Assembly (NCBI GenBank): GCA_002737725.1
Contig: NSIP01000007.1
Location: forward strand, 97,852-161,851
DNA length: 64,000 nt
Reading direction: 5' to 3'
Origin: Rhodospirillaceae bacterium
GTDB lineage: Bacteria > Pseudomonadota > Alphaproteobacteria > Rhodospirillales > Rhodospirillaceae
A program made the translations under genes and the position numbers. The notes below the pieces were generated by a model. That model made no database searches, had not been told where the DNA came from, and saw only the letters and a list, made by a program, of their open reading frames with translations. Below are positions 9,508 through 18,969 of this stretch, one piece after another (within the stretch, counting starts at the first letter, position 1; every line of letters begins with the position of its first letter).

Positions 9508-10560
9508 TTAGAACTCTGGCTTCCCGTCGCGGTTTGATTCCTGGTAGCACATCACCAACGTCCAGCCCAAATTGAGGCCGGTGCGTTTCACGGTTGGCTC
9601 GGTGAACGAATAGGCGCTGTCGGTAGTTTTGCCATCTTTATCTTTTGCGAACACATACAGCACCAAAACGTCGCGTGTGAAGGCGCCGGTTTCGTTATTC
9701 ACCTGCCAATCGACATTGCGCAGCAGAATATTGATCTCGCGCGGTTCCTTCTCATTGCTCATAAACTTCACTTGGCCGCCCTGGTCGGTCATGGGGAAGG
9801 GGCCGTTGCGTTTGAAGGGAATGTCACGCCCGCCCGAGACGCCGGGAATATCGGCTTGGCACATGAAGTCGCGCGCGCGATTCATCTTGTGAAAAACGCC
9901 GTCAGGGTTGCCCGCGATCTGTTTGCCTTTGGTGTCGAACGTCAGTTCACGCACCCACAATGCATTGTTTGTTAATTGCGCTTGGTAATCGGCGACGCGT
10001 TTAGTTTTCTCGCCTTTGCGCGACCAGATGCAAGCGCCAGGTTTGATCGCGCCATGAAACTGCCCCGCTTCGCGCCGCCACAGCACATCGCAGCCTTCGG
10101 TAAAACGCGCTGTCGTAGGCGTCAGGTCATTCAAAACAGTGGGGTTGAGGTTGGCGTTCCAGTATTTTTTCTTAGCCTTGCCCTCGGCGCTATCGAGGTA
10201 ATACATCCGCATACGCACGACTTTTTCTTTGTTGTCGGCGCTGAGGGTGTACAGACGCACGCGATTGGGTTCGTCGAGTTTGTTCTCAATGCTGTCTTGC
10301 ACATAGAACACATACTTGCCAAAGGCCGGCAGGTCGACTTTCACAATCTTCGAGTTCATCCGCACGTTGCGCGCTTCTTTGCGCACATTGGTACGGTTCT
10401 CGAAATAAACCTGCTCTTCACTGTCGTAAACACCGGGCAGCATTTCCGCCAATACCATGATGTCGCGTTCGGTGGGCGTTGTATCTTGCCCCTGGGCAAA
10501 AACCTGCCCCGACAGCGTGGCTAACCCGACGAGGATTATTGCGCGAAGAATGAGATTCAT
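9508..10560 (-). CDS. Secreted CpcT/CpeT-like protein
   Basis: This 350-residue protein has a Sec signal peptide (residues 1-22, cleavage near VFA-Q). The mature part resembles the CpcT/CpeT (phycobilin lyase) fold: an N-terminal LAEMLPGVYDSEEQV block, then FTEGCDVLWRREAGQFHG and GACIWSRKGE with paired cysteines, which is the order seen in that family. A longer C-terminal tail follows. In cyanobacteria CpcT attaches bilins to phycobiliproteins; there is no phycobiliprotein gene here and the protein is exported, so a different role is likely. It is divergent from the amidase gene. Confidence 0.6.
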   Translation of the reverse strand: MNLILRAIILVGLATLSGQVFAQGQDTTPTERDIMVLAEMLPGVYDSEEQVYFENRTNVRKEARNVRMNSKIVKVDLPAFGKYVFYVQDSIENKLDEPNRVRLYTLSADNKEKVVRMRMYYLDSAEGKAKKKYWNANLNPTVLNDLTPTTARFTEGCDVLWRREAGQFHGAIKPGACIWSRKGEKTKRVADYQAQLTNNALWVRELTFDTKGKQIAGNPDGVFHKMNRARDFMCQADIPGVSGGRDIPFKRNGPFPMTDQGGQVKFMSNEKEPREINILLRNVDWQVNNETGAFTRDVLVLYVFAKDKDGKTTDSAYSFTEPTVKRTGLNLGWTLVMCYQESNRDGKPEF

Positions 10561-10698
10561 TTTTTATCTCCATTACCAAGAAGGAATTTTGGTTCGAATA
10601 CTCGGGCAGAGTCCAGCATATTCATTCTATTGCCGCGCCAAATCGAACGTGTTTCGCTATACTCCCTTCCCTGTGTGCGGCAGCGGGAGGTGTTATTG

Positions 10699-12225
10699 AT
10701 GGCCGAGCCGTTCAATCGGCGCCGTGCCATAGGCACGGCGGCGGGGCTGGCGGTGTTGCCTTTCTCGCGCGCCGCACACGCTGCTGCGCCGAAGGGAAAG
10801 ATGCCAGTCGATCAATATCTTGCCTATGACGGTCTTGGCCTCGCAGAACTCGTGACCAGAGGCGATGCCACACCGCGCGAATTGCTGGAGGCCGCCATCG
10901 AGCGCCTTGAGGCGACCAATACAAAAGTCAATTGTATCGCCGCTAAACTTTACGACCACGGCCGCAAGCAAATCGCCGATGGCTTACCGAAGGGTGCATT
11001 CACCGGCATGCCGTTTCTGCTGAAAGACCTCAGCGTGAATCTTGCAGGCACCGTGACGGGCTCGGGTAGTGCGTTCTTCCAAGATGACCTCGCCAAAGCC
11101 GATAGCACATTGGTCGCGCGCTACAAAAATTCAGGCCTTGTGATCTTCGGCAAAATAACCACGCCGGAATTGGGCCTGACGGGCACGACGGAATCTGTTC
11201 CCCACGGCCAGACCAAAAACCCCTGGAACTTAGAACCCACCGTCGGTGGATCATCGGGTGGGGCAGCGGCTACGGTGGCGGCCAGCATTGTGCCCATGGC
11301 CAATGCCAGCGATGGCGCAGGCTCCATTCGCACGCCTGCATCGTGTTGTGGTGTGTTTGGGATGAAGCCTACGCACGCACGCGTGCCCTGGGGCCCGGCG
11401 CGGTTGTTAGGTTGGAACGGGCTCAGCACTGTTCACGCCGTGACGCGCAGTGTGCGCGATAACGCCGCCTTGCTGGATGCGGCGGCGGGGGCAGACGTGG
11501 GCGACCCCTATGCAGCGATTGCGCCCGCGCGGGCGTTTTTTAAAGAATTCGGTGCCGATCCGGGTAAGTTGCGCATTGCGTTAATGTTGTCGCCAACATC
11601 GGGTTCGTCGGTTGATCCCGTTTGCATTGCTGCCGTTCGTGATGCGGCCAAGAGGTGCCAAGACATTGGCTATATTGTCGAGGAGCAGCAGCCAACCATC
11701 GACTATACAGCTATTAACGCTGGCATGCTTGCGACCTTAAACGTGTCGACGACAGCAGCACTTGATGCCCGCGCTACACGCCTTGGCCGAGCTGTGACGG
11801 AAAACGATGTGGAACCGGTGACGTGGTATTTCTATCAGGAAGGCAAGAAGGTGTCAGGCTTAGCCTATGCGACAGCGCGCGCAGCTTTCGACCAAGCGGG
11901 GCGCGCCATAGCCGAATTCCAACAAACCTATGATGTTATTCTCTCACCCACGCTGGCCAAGCCGCCAATGAAACTGGGCCTGCTCAGCTTGTCACCTGCC
12001 AACTTCAACGACTATGTGCGCGAAGTGTTCAGCTTCGGAGCGTTTACGGCGCTGGCCAATATTTGTGGCCAACCGGCCATGTCGATACCGTTATATTGGT
12101 CGCCCGATGGATTAGCGATCGGTGTGATGTTTCCGGGTCGCGTCGGCGATGAGGCGACATTATATCGCCTCGCTGGCCAGCTTGAAATCGCGCGGCCATG
12201 GTTCAACCGACGGCCCGTCATTTAA
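10699..12225 (+). CDS. Amidase-signature hydrolase with Tat-like leader
   Basis: This amidase-signature enzyme of 508 residues hydrolyses a C-N amide bond through a Ser-cisSer-Lys triad. The lysine is in MPFLLKDL, and the glycine/serine core is VGGSSGGAAATVAAS. The N terminus NRRRAIGTAAGLAVLPFSR followed by AAHAA looks like a Tat signal, placing the enzyme in the periplasm. The ATG at 10699 has GGGAGG eight bases upstream; the frame extends to a TTG at 10630 but that segment is not needed. The substrate is unknown; the paralogue closest in function could be a peptide amidase or an indoleacetamide hydrolase type. Confidence 0.9.
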   Translation: MAEPFNRRRAIGTAAGLAVLPFSRAAHAAAPKGKMPVDQYLAYDGLGLAELVTRGDATPRELLEAAIERLEATNTKVNCIAAKLYDHGRKQIADGLPKGAFTGMPFLLKDLSVNLAGTVTGSGSAFFQDDLAKADSTLVARYKNSGLVIFGKITTPELGLTGTTESVPHGQTKNPWNLEPTVGGSSGGAAATVAASIVPMANASDGAGSIRTPASCCGVFGMKPTHARVPWGPARLLGWNGLSTVHAVTRSVRDNAALLDAAAGADVGDPYAAIAPARAFFKEFGADPGKLRIALMLSPTSGSSVDPVCIAAVRDAAKRCQDIGYIVEEQQPTIDYTAINAGMLATLNVSTTAALDARATRLGRAVTENDVEPVTWYFYQEGKKVSGLAYATARAAFDQAGRAIAEFQQTYDVILSPTLAKPPMKLGLLSLSPANFNDYVREVFSFGAFTALANICGQPAMSIPLYWSPDGLAIGVMFPGRVGDEATLYRLAGQLEIARPWFNRRPVI

Positions 12226-12300
12226 CTCAACCCGAATCGGGGTCATTGCCAATGCGGTGATGCGGGCTATGGGTACGCCGAAATAATGCTCATAGGGATT

Positions 12301-12428
12301 GTCCCTCTCCCTTGGGAGGGGGCCGGGGTGATGGCGTCTTGTTTTCTATGGTCGCGTTCGAAATTCGATTCTTATTAACGACACACCCTCACCCTCGCTT
12401 CGCTCGACCTCTCCCAAAGGAGAGGTTG
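12301..12428. repeat. Intergenic inverted repeat pair, CCTCTCCC family
   Basis: Left arm 12303-12332 begins CCCTCTCCCTTGGGAGG and the right arm 12386-12426 holds CCCTCACCC and ACCTCTCCCAAAGGAGAGG. The right arm is close to the reverse complement of the left, so this is two facing copies of one short element. Related copies lie at 18728-18836 and 21041-21216. It sits between convergent genes (amidase and DUF1838), where it could act as a hairpin. Confidence 0.6.
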
Positions 12429-12434
12429 TTGTGG

Positions 12435-13277
12435 TCATTTCCTCGGCGTGGCATCCAGCTGCTGGGGGGCTTCCTTGCGCGCACGGGCCAGATATTTAGG
12501 CGGCAAGTCATTGACGGATTTTAGTTTGCGTCCAGCGGCATGCCAGACCATGTGGCCGGGGACATCTTTCATCTCCATCCACGGCAACCACGGTGCGATA
12601 TAGGTTGATGAAAACCACGACTCAGCGCGTTTGATTTTGGGATCAGCGATTTCTTTCACCCAGCCGAATGTCGATGAGCACTCCAGCCAGGGCTGGGGCA
12701 TTTCGGCCAGGCCGCGATCTTTGATCATCCAGATCATATCGCCCATGGCATACCAATTCAGCTTCAGCGTCTTATCGGGAATTTTACTCAGTTGGCTTTT
12801 GAATCGAAGACCGTTGGTCGAGAGCAGGAAATTATCATCGCCGCCGAGCGTGTTCGACTTCGGTACGAGAACTTTCCCTGTATAGGGGTTCGCCCAGGTC
12901 TCGATCATCTTTTCTGATTCGAGATCGCGGAAGAATGTCAGTGTGCGTCCGCTTTGGATGTATCCGTCGCCGTTGGGATTGGCGCGGTAGCGATTGATTT
13001 CGCAACCTTCAAATCTGAACAGCGCTTTGGGCGCCTGCTTTTCCTGCTGACCGTAGATGATCCCGGTGTACCACCATGGGCTGTCAATTTCCTCCAGGCT
13101 GCCGTGCAGTTTCATAAAGCTGTGAAGGTTAACCAACGGATCGCTCAGGTCTGGCAAGCCTGGCGCGTTTCCAAGCGCCGCGTGCGCGGTGCCCGATGCT
13201 GACAAACTTCCCAGCATCATCGCGGTCACGCTAAAGCCCCCTATGAGGTCGCGGCGTGAATAATCTGTGTCGTGCAT
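12435..13277 (-). CDS. DUF1838 family protein with Tat-like leader
   Basis: This 280-residue protein belongs to DUF1838, whose function is unknown. The N terminus SRRDLIGGFSV followed by a hydrophobic stretch and AHA is a Tat-type leader. The mature part has NLHSFMKLHGSL, an ETWANPYTGK motif, WLPWMEM and a C-terminal LPPKYLARA segment, all echoed in the second DUF1838 gene at 27210-28115 (WLPWMEM and LPKHLRAWM there). No catalytic motif is obvious. It lies next to the TonB receptor on the same strand, with a terminator between them. Confidence 0.85.
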   Translation of the reverse strand: MHDTDYSRRDLIGGFSVTAMMLGSLSASGTAHAALGNAPGLPDLSDPLVNLHSFMKLHGSLEEIDSPWWYTGIIYGQQEKQAPKALFRFEGCEINRYRANPNGDGYIQSGRTLTFFRDLESEKMIETWANPYTGKVLVPKSNTLGGDDNFLLSTNGLRFKSQLSKIPDKTLKLNWYAMGDMIWMIKDRGLAEMPQPWLECSSTFGWVKEIADPKIKRAESWFSSTYIAPWLPWMEMKDVPGHMVWHAAGRKLKSVNDLPPKYLARARKEAPQQLDATPRK

Positions 13278-13333
13278 GTGTTCCTCTGGGATGATGCTTT
13301 ATCATAGATAGGGATGTCAGCGGCGCAAACAAA

Positions 13334-13360
13334 AGCGGCGCCGAACATGTCGGCGCCGCT
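13334..13360 (-). terminator. Rho-independent terminator after the TonB receptor
   Basis: A perfect 11-bp stem, AGCGGCGCCGA at 13334-13344 and its complement at 13350-13360 with a 5-base loop, is followed on the minus strand by TTTTGTTTG. It lies 32 bp beyond the receptor stop and would insulate the DUF1838 gene from receptor transcription. Confidence 0.85.
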
Positions 13361-13391
13361 GGAGTTTTCGCGACGGGTGAGCCGCGGGGTC

Positions 13392-15839
13392 TTAGAATTT
13401 AATCGAGGCGTCAACACCCACCAAACGGCGAGCCGCCGGATGGATGAACGAGCCGCCGAACTCGGGTGCTGGGATGACTTCAGCTAAGTGCTTGCTGTTG
13501 GCCAAGTTCTTCGCAAAGGCCGTAATTGACCACGCGTCGCTTTGGATACCAACTCGCAAGTCCACGGTGGTGTAGGCATTGCGACGTTGACCGCAACCAT
13601 CGCTGGGTGCACCAAACAAAGTCGGGCGGCTTTGGCATTGCACGACATGGAACCAAGTAGGTCCGATGATGCTGAAGTCCGCGCGGGCCAGCAGGTTGAA
13701 GGCGTCGGTGATCGGCGCATCTAACTGCGTGCCAAAGTTCAGGGTGTAATCGGCCGTGTAGGGCGATTTGTTGCCTGCCGTGTAGGGGCGTGAGACCATC
13801 TTCTTGATCTTGCTATCAAGCGCGTTACCACCGGCATAGACCGACAATTCGTCAGTGATTTGGGCACTCAAGGCCAATTCAGCGCCGTAGATGCGGACTT
13901 TGTCGATGTTGTTGACGACGCGCAGCAGGCCGAAGGGGCCCACCAAGAATTCGAAGAACTGCATGTCATCGATGGTGTTGTGGTAGGCCGCGCCGGTTAA
14001 GTTGACGCGACGATCCAGAAACTCGGACTTGAAGCCCACTTCAAAGGCCGATGATGTTTCTTCGCGGAAATCATCGTTGATGATCAGGGCCGCGTTGGTC
14101 GGCGCACGATTGAAGAACACATTGACTGTCGCATTCGAGCCTTGGTTGTTAAAGCCACCGGCCTTAAATCCAATGCCCCAGTTGGCGTACAAGGTGACTT
14201 CTTCGCTCGGCTGGAAGCTCAAGCTGATTTTGGGTTCCAACTGGTCAAAAGTGTTCTTCTTCACGGCTTGCACGCCGCGAGGATTGATCGTTGGGTCCAG
14301 CGCCGGGTTCAAGAACGCATTGCCGCCTGAGATGCCGTCGTTCGTGAAATCAACAAACTGTGTGCGCGCCGTTGCGGGCACCAGGTTGCGAACCTTGCGT
14401 TCTTCACGGTCATAACGCAACGCGATCGAGAATTCGGTATTTTCCTGGATGTCATACGCGACTGATCCGAAAGCGGCATAGACGTCGCTCTTGAAGTTGT
14501 CGTGCACCAAGGATTCGGTCGCATTCACATCACCGCGCGGCAAGAACAACTTCTCGGTGACGCCGCGGCCGCGGTCGATGCCAAGGTTGACGCCAACTTC
14601 GCGATCAATGTGCAGGCCGTAAGCGCCGATGATCCAGCGCAGGTCTTGGTCGGACGATGACGCGAAGCGGATTTCCGCGCTGATGTCTTTTTGGTTACGC
14701 ACTTGGAACTGCGTGCCATCGCATGCTGTTGGCGTATAGGGGCCCAGGAACGAAGCTTCTGGCGTGGGGGCCAGGAATTGCGGCGAGGGCAGACGGAAGC
14801 GTTGCGCTGTCAGTTGCGTGACCGAGGCACGGCAGGCGGGGTCTTGGTTGAAGAAGCCAAAGGCACCCGAAGTGCCATCGGCTGTTAAATCATTCTTAAT
14901 GTTGCTGTAGAGTGCCCAGGCAGTCAGCGTGCCCGCAGAGTACTCTTGATCGATCTTGGCCGAGAGTTCCAAGGTGTCTTGGTCGTTCTCAGGGTCAATG
15001 TTGTTAACGAACGAGAACTTATGCTTGTTGACGTTCTCGTTCAGGTCCGGGTTGCCCAAGAAGGCCGCAAAGCCAGGCAAATGGAACGCCGCGTTGAAGC
15101 TGATGGAGGCGGCGTCGACTTGGCCCCAGCGGGCTTTCAAATCAATACTGGTTTCATCGCTGGGTTCAAATACCAAACGACCTGCAATGTTGTAACCTTC
15201 GTAGTCGTCAACGGCTTTCTTGTTCAAGAACGTATTCTTGAAGAAGCCGTCGGTGGTGCGCCAATCGCCTTGCAGCTTGTAGAACACTTTGTCGTTCACC
15301 GGGCCGCTGGAGGCAACCATCGTGGCATAGCTTTTGTTATCAGCAACCGTGCCTTTAATGATCGACTCTTGCCTGTCGGTGGGCTTGCGGGTGGTGACAA
15401 TTATGGCACCGGCAGCGGCGTTACGTCCATACAGCGCGCCTTGGGGGCCTTTCAAAATTTCGATCTGGCTGAGGTCTGAATACTCGCGGTTAAAGGCGGC
15501 GGGGTTCGTGGTCAAAATGCCATCAATGATCAGGCCGAAGCTGTTTTCGGCGTCGCGCGCACCGTTGATGCCGCGGATGTTGACTTGCGTGTCACCGACT
15601 TCAGCGGTGTTGACCATGGTCACGCCCGGCGTTAGCGCAACGAAATCTTCAGCGCGCACGATGCCAGCGTTGGCAATAGTCTCTGAGGTGATGGCGGTGA
15701 TCGAGGCGGGCACATCTTTCAGCGTTTCAGAGCGCTGACGGGCCGTCACAATGATTTCCTCGACCTGAGCTTCGGCGACTGCCGAAAACATCATCAGCGA
15801 GCTTACAGAAAGAAAAAGCGACGATTTGAAATTCTTCAC
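13392..15839 (-). CDS. TonB-dependent outer-membrane receptor
   Basis: This is an 815-residue outer-membrane transporter. A signal peptide ends near AEAQ, followed at once by a TonB-box-like segment EEIIVTARQRSE. The plug domain (about residues 30-160) has PASITAITSETI, VNIRGING and LKGPQGALYGRNAAAGAI, and the C terminus ends in a beta-strand with terminal aromatic Phe. The start is the GTG at 15839 because AAGGAGG lies 6-7 bases upstream; the in-frame start at 15881 has no such site. The ligand is unknown; the family in this class imports siderophores, vitamin B12, sugars or aromatic compounds. No TonB or ABC partner is nearby. Confidence 0.92.
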   Translation of the reverse strand: MKNFKSSLFLSVSSLMMFSAVAEAQVEEIIVTARQRSETLKDVPASITAITSETIANAGIVRAEDFVALTPGVTMVNTAEVGDTQVNIRGINGARDAENSFGLIIDGILTTNPAAFNREYSDLSQIEILKGPQGALYGRNAAAGAIIVTTRKPTDRQESIIKGTVADNKSYATMVASSGPVNDKVFYKLQGDWRTTDGFFKNTFLNKKAVDDYEGYNIAGRLVFEPSDETSIDLKARWGQVDAASISFNAAFHLPGFAAFLGNPDLNENVNKHKFSFVNNIDPENDQDTLELSAKIDQEYSAGTLTAWALYSNIKNDLTADGTSGAFGFFNQDPACRASVTQLTAQRFRLPSPQFLAPTPEASFLGPYTPTACDGTQFQVRNQKDISAEIRFASSSDQDLRWIIGAYGLHIDREVGVNLGIDRGRGVTEKLFLPRGDVNATESLVHDNFKSDVYAAFGSVAYDIQENTEFSIALRYDREERKVRNLVPATARTQFVDFTNDGISGGNAFLNPALDPTINPRGVQAVKKNTFDQLEPKISLSFQPSEEVTLYANWGIGFKAGGFNNQGSNATVNVFFNRAPTNAALIINDDFREETSSAFEVGFKSEFLDRRVNLTGAAYHNTIDDMQFFEFLVGPFGLLRVVNNIDKVRIYGAELALSAQITDELSVYAGGNALDSKIKKMVSRPYTAGNKSPYTADYTLNFGTQLDAPITDAFNLLARADFSIIGPTWFHVVQCQSRPTLFGAPSDGCGQRRNAYTTVDLRVGIQSDAWSITAFAKNLANSKHLAEVIPAPEFGGSFIHPAARRLVGVDASIKF

Positions 15840-16147
15840 GTAGAGCCTCCTTAAAAATATGTTCGAGCACTTGCCCGCCAAAAACAGTGACTACTTCGAC
15901 CTTGAAAATAGTCGAGCGGCATCACATTGGTAAGAGAAGCTATCAACAAATGCCTTTTTTGCAATGCTCAGACAGCTTTTTAACTATGGGCAATCTTGAT
16001 TTTTCTTCGCGGATGTGGCGCCGGGGCAACACTCTTCAGGCGTTAACCAATATTGAAAGTGCCGAATTATCATTCTTAGCCCTTCTCGCTAGGGGAGATT
16101 AAGACTTGCGATTATGGTCTGGCTCAGTGAGACGGGGGAAATTGATC
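15840..16147. other. Intergenic region between the TonB receptor and the M14 pseudogene
   Basis: These 308 bases separate divergent genes. The only clear element is the AAGGAGG ribosome binding site of the receptor (about 15846-15852). Short open frames exist but lack family resemblance or ribosome binding sites. Promoters for the receptor should be here, though no convincing -35/-10 pair or Fur box was recognised. Confidence 0.5.
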
Positions 16148-17676
16148 ATGTTCAGTCGGATTTGGACGACACTTTTTGTTGTGCCGATGGTTTGGGCAGC
16201 CGCAGCACAAGCAGCGCCCCTCTCGGACTACCTTCCGGCCGACGAGACCTATGATCCAAAGATCCCCACACCCGAAGTGGCGTTGGGTTACGAGGTGGTC
16301 CTACATTTGGCGCGGCCCGATTTGATAGCAGCTTAAGCGCAGATGCTGGGTGCGGCCTGGGACCGCGTCAGCACCGAGATCGTCGGTTATACCCACGAAC
16401 ATCGCCCTATAGTAGCGGTCACGATTACCTCGGCTGAAAACCACGCCAAGCTCGATGCGATCCGAACCAAACACCTCACGCTCAGCAACCCTGCCGTCAA
16501 GGCCCCGATTGACGACGTCATGCCGGTAGTGACGTGGCTCAGCCTTGGCGTTCATCCCGATTAAGTCAGCTTGCTCGATGCATCTTTGCTGACCATACCA
16601 CCTGACAGCCGCCATGAGCGAGAAGGCACAAGCCGTGCGTCGTGAAAGTATTGTGGTGGTCATGCCGCTGCTGAACCCCGATGGCGCAGGGCGCGGCGTA
16701 CAATAGATGAATCTGCGTGCATCGAAGGTTCCGGTCGCCGACGATCAGCACCGCGAACACAACGCATGCTGGCCGCACCGCCGAGGATGGCATTGCAATT
16801 GAGGCGATCAGCAGTGGCAGCACGCGAGCCGGGTCCGATATTGGAAGTAACTTCGTGGTGCCGTTGTGAGCGCCCAAGCCGCTGATTGTGACCGTCGAGC
16901 CGATCCGTCAGTACGACGCGGGCGAGCTTTAGTATCTGCTTGATCAAACCGCCGAAATAGCCACGATCTTGCGTGACATGGGCACGCTTCGTACCGCTGA
17001 TCTGGCGCGCTACACACATATCATATTGCCCGATGGCAATTACGCCAGTTTGGGAGAAGATATGGCGAAGTCACTCGATACATGGGTGAAGGCGGGCGGC
17101 ACGCTGATTGGCACCAAACGCGGCTCATTATGGATGGTCAAAAACAACTTCGTGGCCACGGAAATTATTGATGATCGGATCGATAGTGGCTTGGACGCGC
17201 CGCCGCCCAAAGACAAGAAAGGTGACAACAAAAATCCGCCGCCGCGCCTCAGTTATGCGCAAAAATAAGTGACCGAAGCCGCCGACAAAGTGCGCGGGGC
17301 AATTTTTGCGAGCCAACTCGATTTGGCCCATCCGCTGGGATTTGGTTATCGCTCGACGGACATTGCCATGTTCCGCGAAACCCGCGTGATTTTGGGGCGT
17401 TCGGAAAATCAATTTGCAACCGTTGTGGCGTAAGCGAACGGCGGGAAATTGGCGGGCTATGTGTCGCCCGAGAATTTGAAAAAACTGCTAGGCACGGCTG
17501 CGGTGATTACCGAGCAAAGCGGCAAAGGTAGTGTGGTGTTGTTTGCCGATAACACGGCGTTTCGCGCCTACTGGCACGCCAATTCGCGCATGGTGCTCAA
17601 CGTACTATTTTTCTCGACTGCGTTTATGTTCGAGGGGCAACGCTTCGCAGGAGGCACGGCTGATGATGGCAACTAG
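16148..17676 (+). pseudogene. Decayed M14 family zinc carboxypeptidase gene
   Basis: Reading the plus strand in two frames gives a broken version of a large secreted M14 peptidase. A signal peptide and DYLPADETYDPKIPTPEVAL start it, followed by in-frame TAA at 16334-16336 and 16562-16564, then a frame change at about 16600 into VVVMPLLNPDGAGRG, stop TAG, then MNLRASKVPVADDQHREHN. Later comes VEPIRQYDAGEL, stop TAG, YLLDQ, then a long clean stretch to 17268, another stop, and more to a TAA near 17432. The zinc motif that should follow WLSLGVH is destroyed, and the middle is shortened. At least six lesions make expression of an active enzyme very unlikely. Several stops fall where Trp or Tyr would be expected, which fits simple point mutation. 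Confidence 0.85.
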
Positions 17677-17682
17677 TTTTAT

Positions 17683-18711
17683 CTACTTTGCTGGTTGAGC
17701 CGCAAACGCTCGTTTGCCGGCTTGCAACGCATCGAACAGGCTTTGCGATTGCCCGCCTTGCTCGGCGATGACTTTTTTGTTGATGCCCACGGCCACGGCT
17801 TTCCAGGCCGCGCGTTGAACAGGCGTGAGTTCATAAGCCGTAAAGCCCAGTTCAATTTGCCGCGTCAAGCCTGCTGCCGCTGCGCCACGAATGAGGGTGC
17901 GGATTTCAAGGTTGCTGGCAAACGAGTCCGTCACGATTTGCGCGTGATCGGTCGGCAAGCTCTCGAGCCACTTTTTGTTGGCCAGAATCAAATTCCCAAT
18001 TTGGCAAAATCCGATCAGTGAATAGTGGGGCGCATCACGCACCAATCCCGTTTCGGCATAGGCGATGGTGGGCGTCACACCGCCATCCAGCAGCCCGGTT
18101 TGCAATGACGAAATCACATCCGGGCTGGGCAAATAAATCACATCGGCTTGGGCGACTTCTAAGAACAACTTGGTGGCGATATCTTGCGTGGTGCGTATGC
18201 GTACGCTCTTGATATCTGCGGGGGTGAGGATGGGTTTGCGTGCAAATATATTTTGTGGCCCCAATTCTAACCACCGCAGGGCCACCAGGCCTTTGTCGGC
18301 GGCCAGTTGGTTGACACGCGGAATGATGAAGTTGTCGATGATGAAATCCACTTCATCCACGCTGTCGAACAAAAACGGGATAGTCAGAACGCCCACTTCG
18401 GGCATGACGCTCGACAACACCAACGTGGACAAGGACGCCACCTGTATGCGCCCACGACGCAACGCGGTGAGCACTTGTTCTTCTGAACCGCCTTCGCCGT
18501 GGATCAACATGTTCGGGGCCAGCGCGCCGTTGGATTTTGTTTTTAAGCGCTCAGCATAGTCCGTGAATAATTTGGCACCGGGTGAACCGGGAATCACATA
18601 GGCACCTACGGCCACTTCGGTGGCGGCATGGGCCGGGGCTGCGGCCAGTGCTGCGGCGGTTGAGAGAAGGGTGCGTCGGCAAAGAAGTGAGGGCATAGCC
18701 CAATGTATCAT
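17683..18711 (-). CDS. TRAP-type solute-binding protein (DctP family)
   Basis: This is a periplasmic binding protein of the TRAP transporter family, about 340 residues. A signal segment (CRRTLLSTAAALAAAPAHA) precedes VAVGAYVIPGSPGAKLF. The family core is present: IPFLFDSVDEVDFII, the GLVALRWLELGPQNIF block, KSVRIRTTQDIATKLF with its conserved arginine, and LQTGLLDGG. No DctQ or DctM membrane genes are adjacent, so it is an orphan component. The start may be the ATG at 18711 or 18696; the longer frame to 18870 runs into the repeat element and is not coding. Confidence 0.85.
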   Translation of the reverse strand: MIHWAMPSLLCRRTLLSTAAALAAAPAHAATEVAVGAYVIPGSPGAKLFTDYAERLKTKSNGALAPNMLIHGEGGSEEQVLTALRRGRIQVASLSTLVLSSVMPEVGVLTIPFLFDSVDEVDFIIDNFIIPRVNQLAADKGLVALRWLELGPQNIFARKPILTPADIKSVRIRTTQDIATKLFLEVAQADVIYLPSPDVISSLQTGLLDGGVTPTIAYAETGLVRDAPHYSLIGFCQIGNLILANKKWLESLPTDHAQIVTDSFASNLEIRTLIRGAAAAGLTRQIELGFTAYELTPVQRAAWKAVAVGINKKVIAEQGGQSQSLFDALQAGKRAFAAQPAK

Positions 18712-18727
18712 AGAAATATTTCTTTCT

Positions 18728-18836
18728 ACTCCCTCTCTTTTGGGAGAGGGGCGGGGTGAGGGGGCTTTGTTTTTTAAGAGAAGACTTGGCTCAATAACCC
18801 AAAACGAACTCGCCCTCACCCGCCCTTTCAGACCCC
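18728..18836. repeat. Intergenic inverted repeat pair, CCTCTCCC family
   Basis: This is a second copy of the element seen at 12301-12428. The left arm at 18729-18764 contains CCCTCTCTTTTGGGAGAGG and GGGGTGAGGG; the right arm at 18810-18834 contains CGCCCTCACCCGCCC in the opposite orientation. It runs directly into a short-chain dehydrogenase remnant on its right side. Confidence 0.6.
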
Positions 18837-18934
18837 TCGCGTGCAAAGGCGATAGCCATACCTCGACCAATGCCTGATGAACTGCCTCTAATCAGTACGA
18901 CTTTATGACCGAGTCTTATGTGCGTCCTCTGGGT
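18833..18934 (-). pseudogene. Remnant of a short-chain dehydrogenase N terminus
   Basis: On the minus strand this stretch reads LGHKVVLIRGSSSGIGRG followed by MAIAFAREG, the beta1-turn-alpha cofactor loop of an SDR enzyme (the Gly-x3-Gly-x-Gly pattern in GSSSGIG). An in-frame stop lies just upstream (18935-18937), and downstream the frame runs into the CCTCTCCC-family repeat and stops at 18791. Only about 35 codons of the gene survive. It is not expressed as a functional protein. Confidence 0.65.
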
Positions 18935-18969
18935 TTATGGCTCATTGCTGTCATGTTCAGTTCTTATTT

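Noticed and set aside
9508..10560. Evidence for a phototroph
   Set aside because: A CpcT-like fold alone is not enough; no phycobiliprotein, bacteriochlorophyll or reaction centre genes were found.
12301..12524. Possible 70-residue protein across 12312-12524
   Set aside because: It reads through the repeat and into the antisense of the DUF1838 gene.
16148..17676. Programmed stop-codon readthrough in the M14 gene
   Set aside because: There is a frame change and loss of the zinc motif as well as stops, so decay is simpler than recoding. No stop-codon context or stem was seen.
17683..18870. Longer start of the TRAP binding protein at 18870
   Set aside because: The extra N-terminal part is translated repeat DNA, and the leader is at 18711 or 18696.
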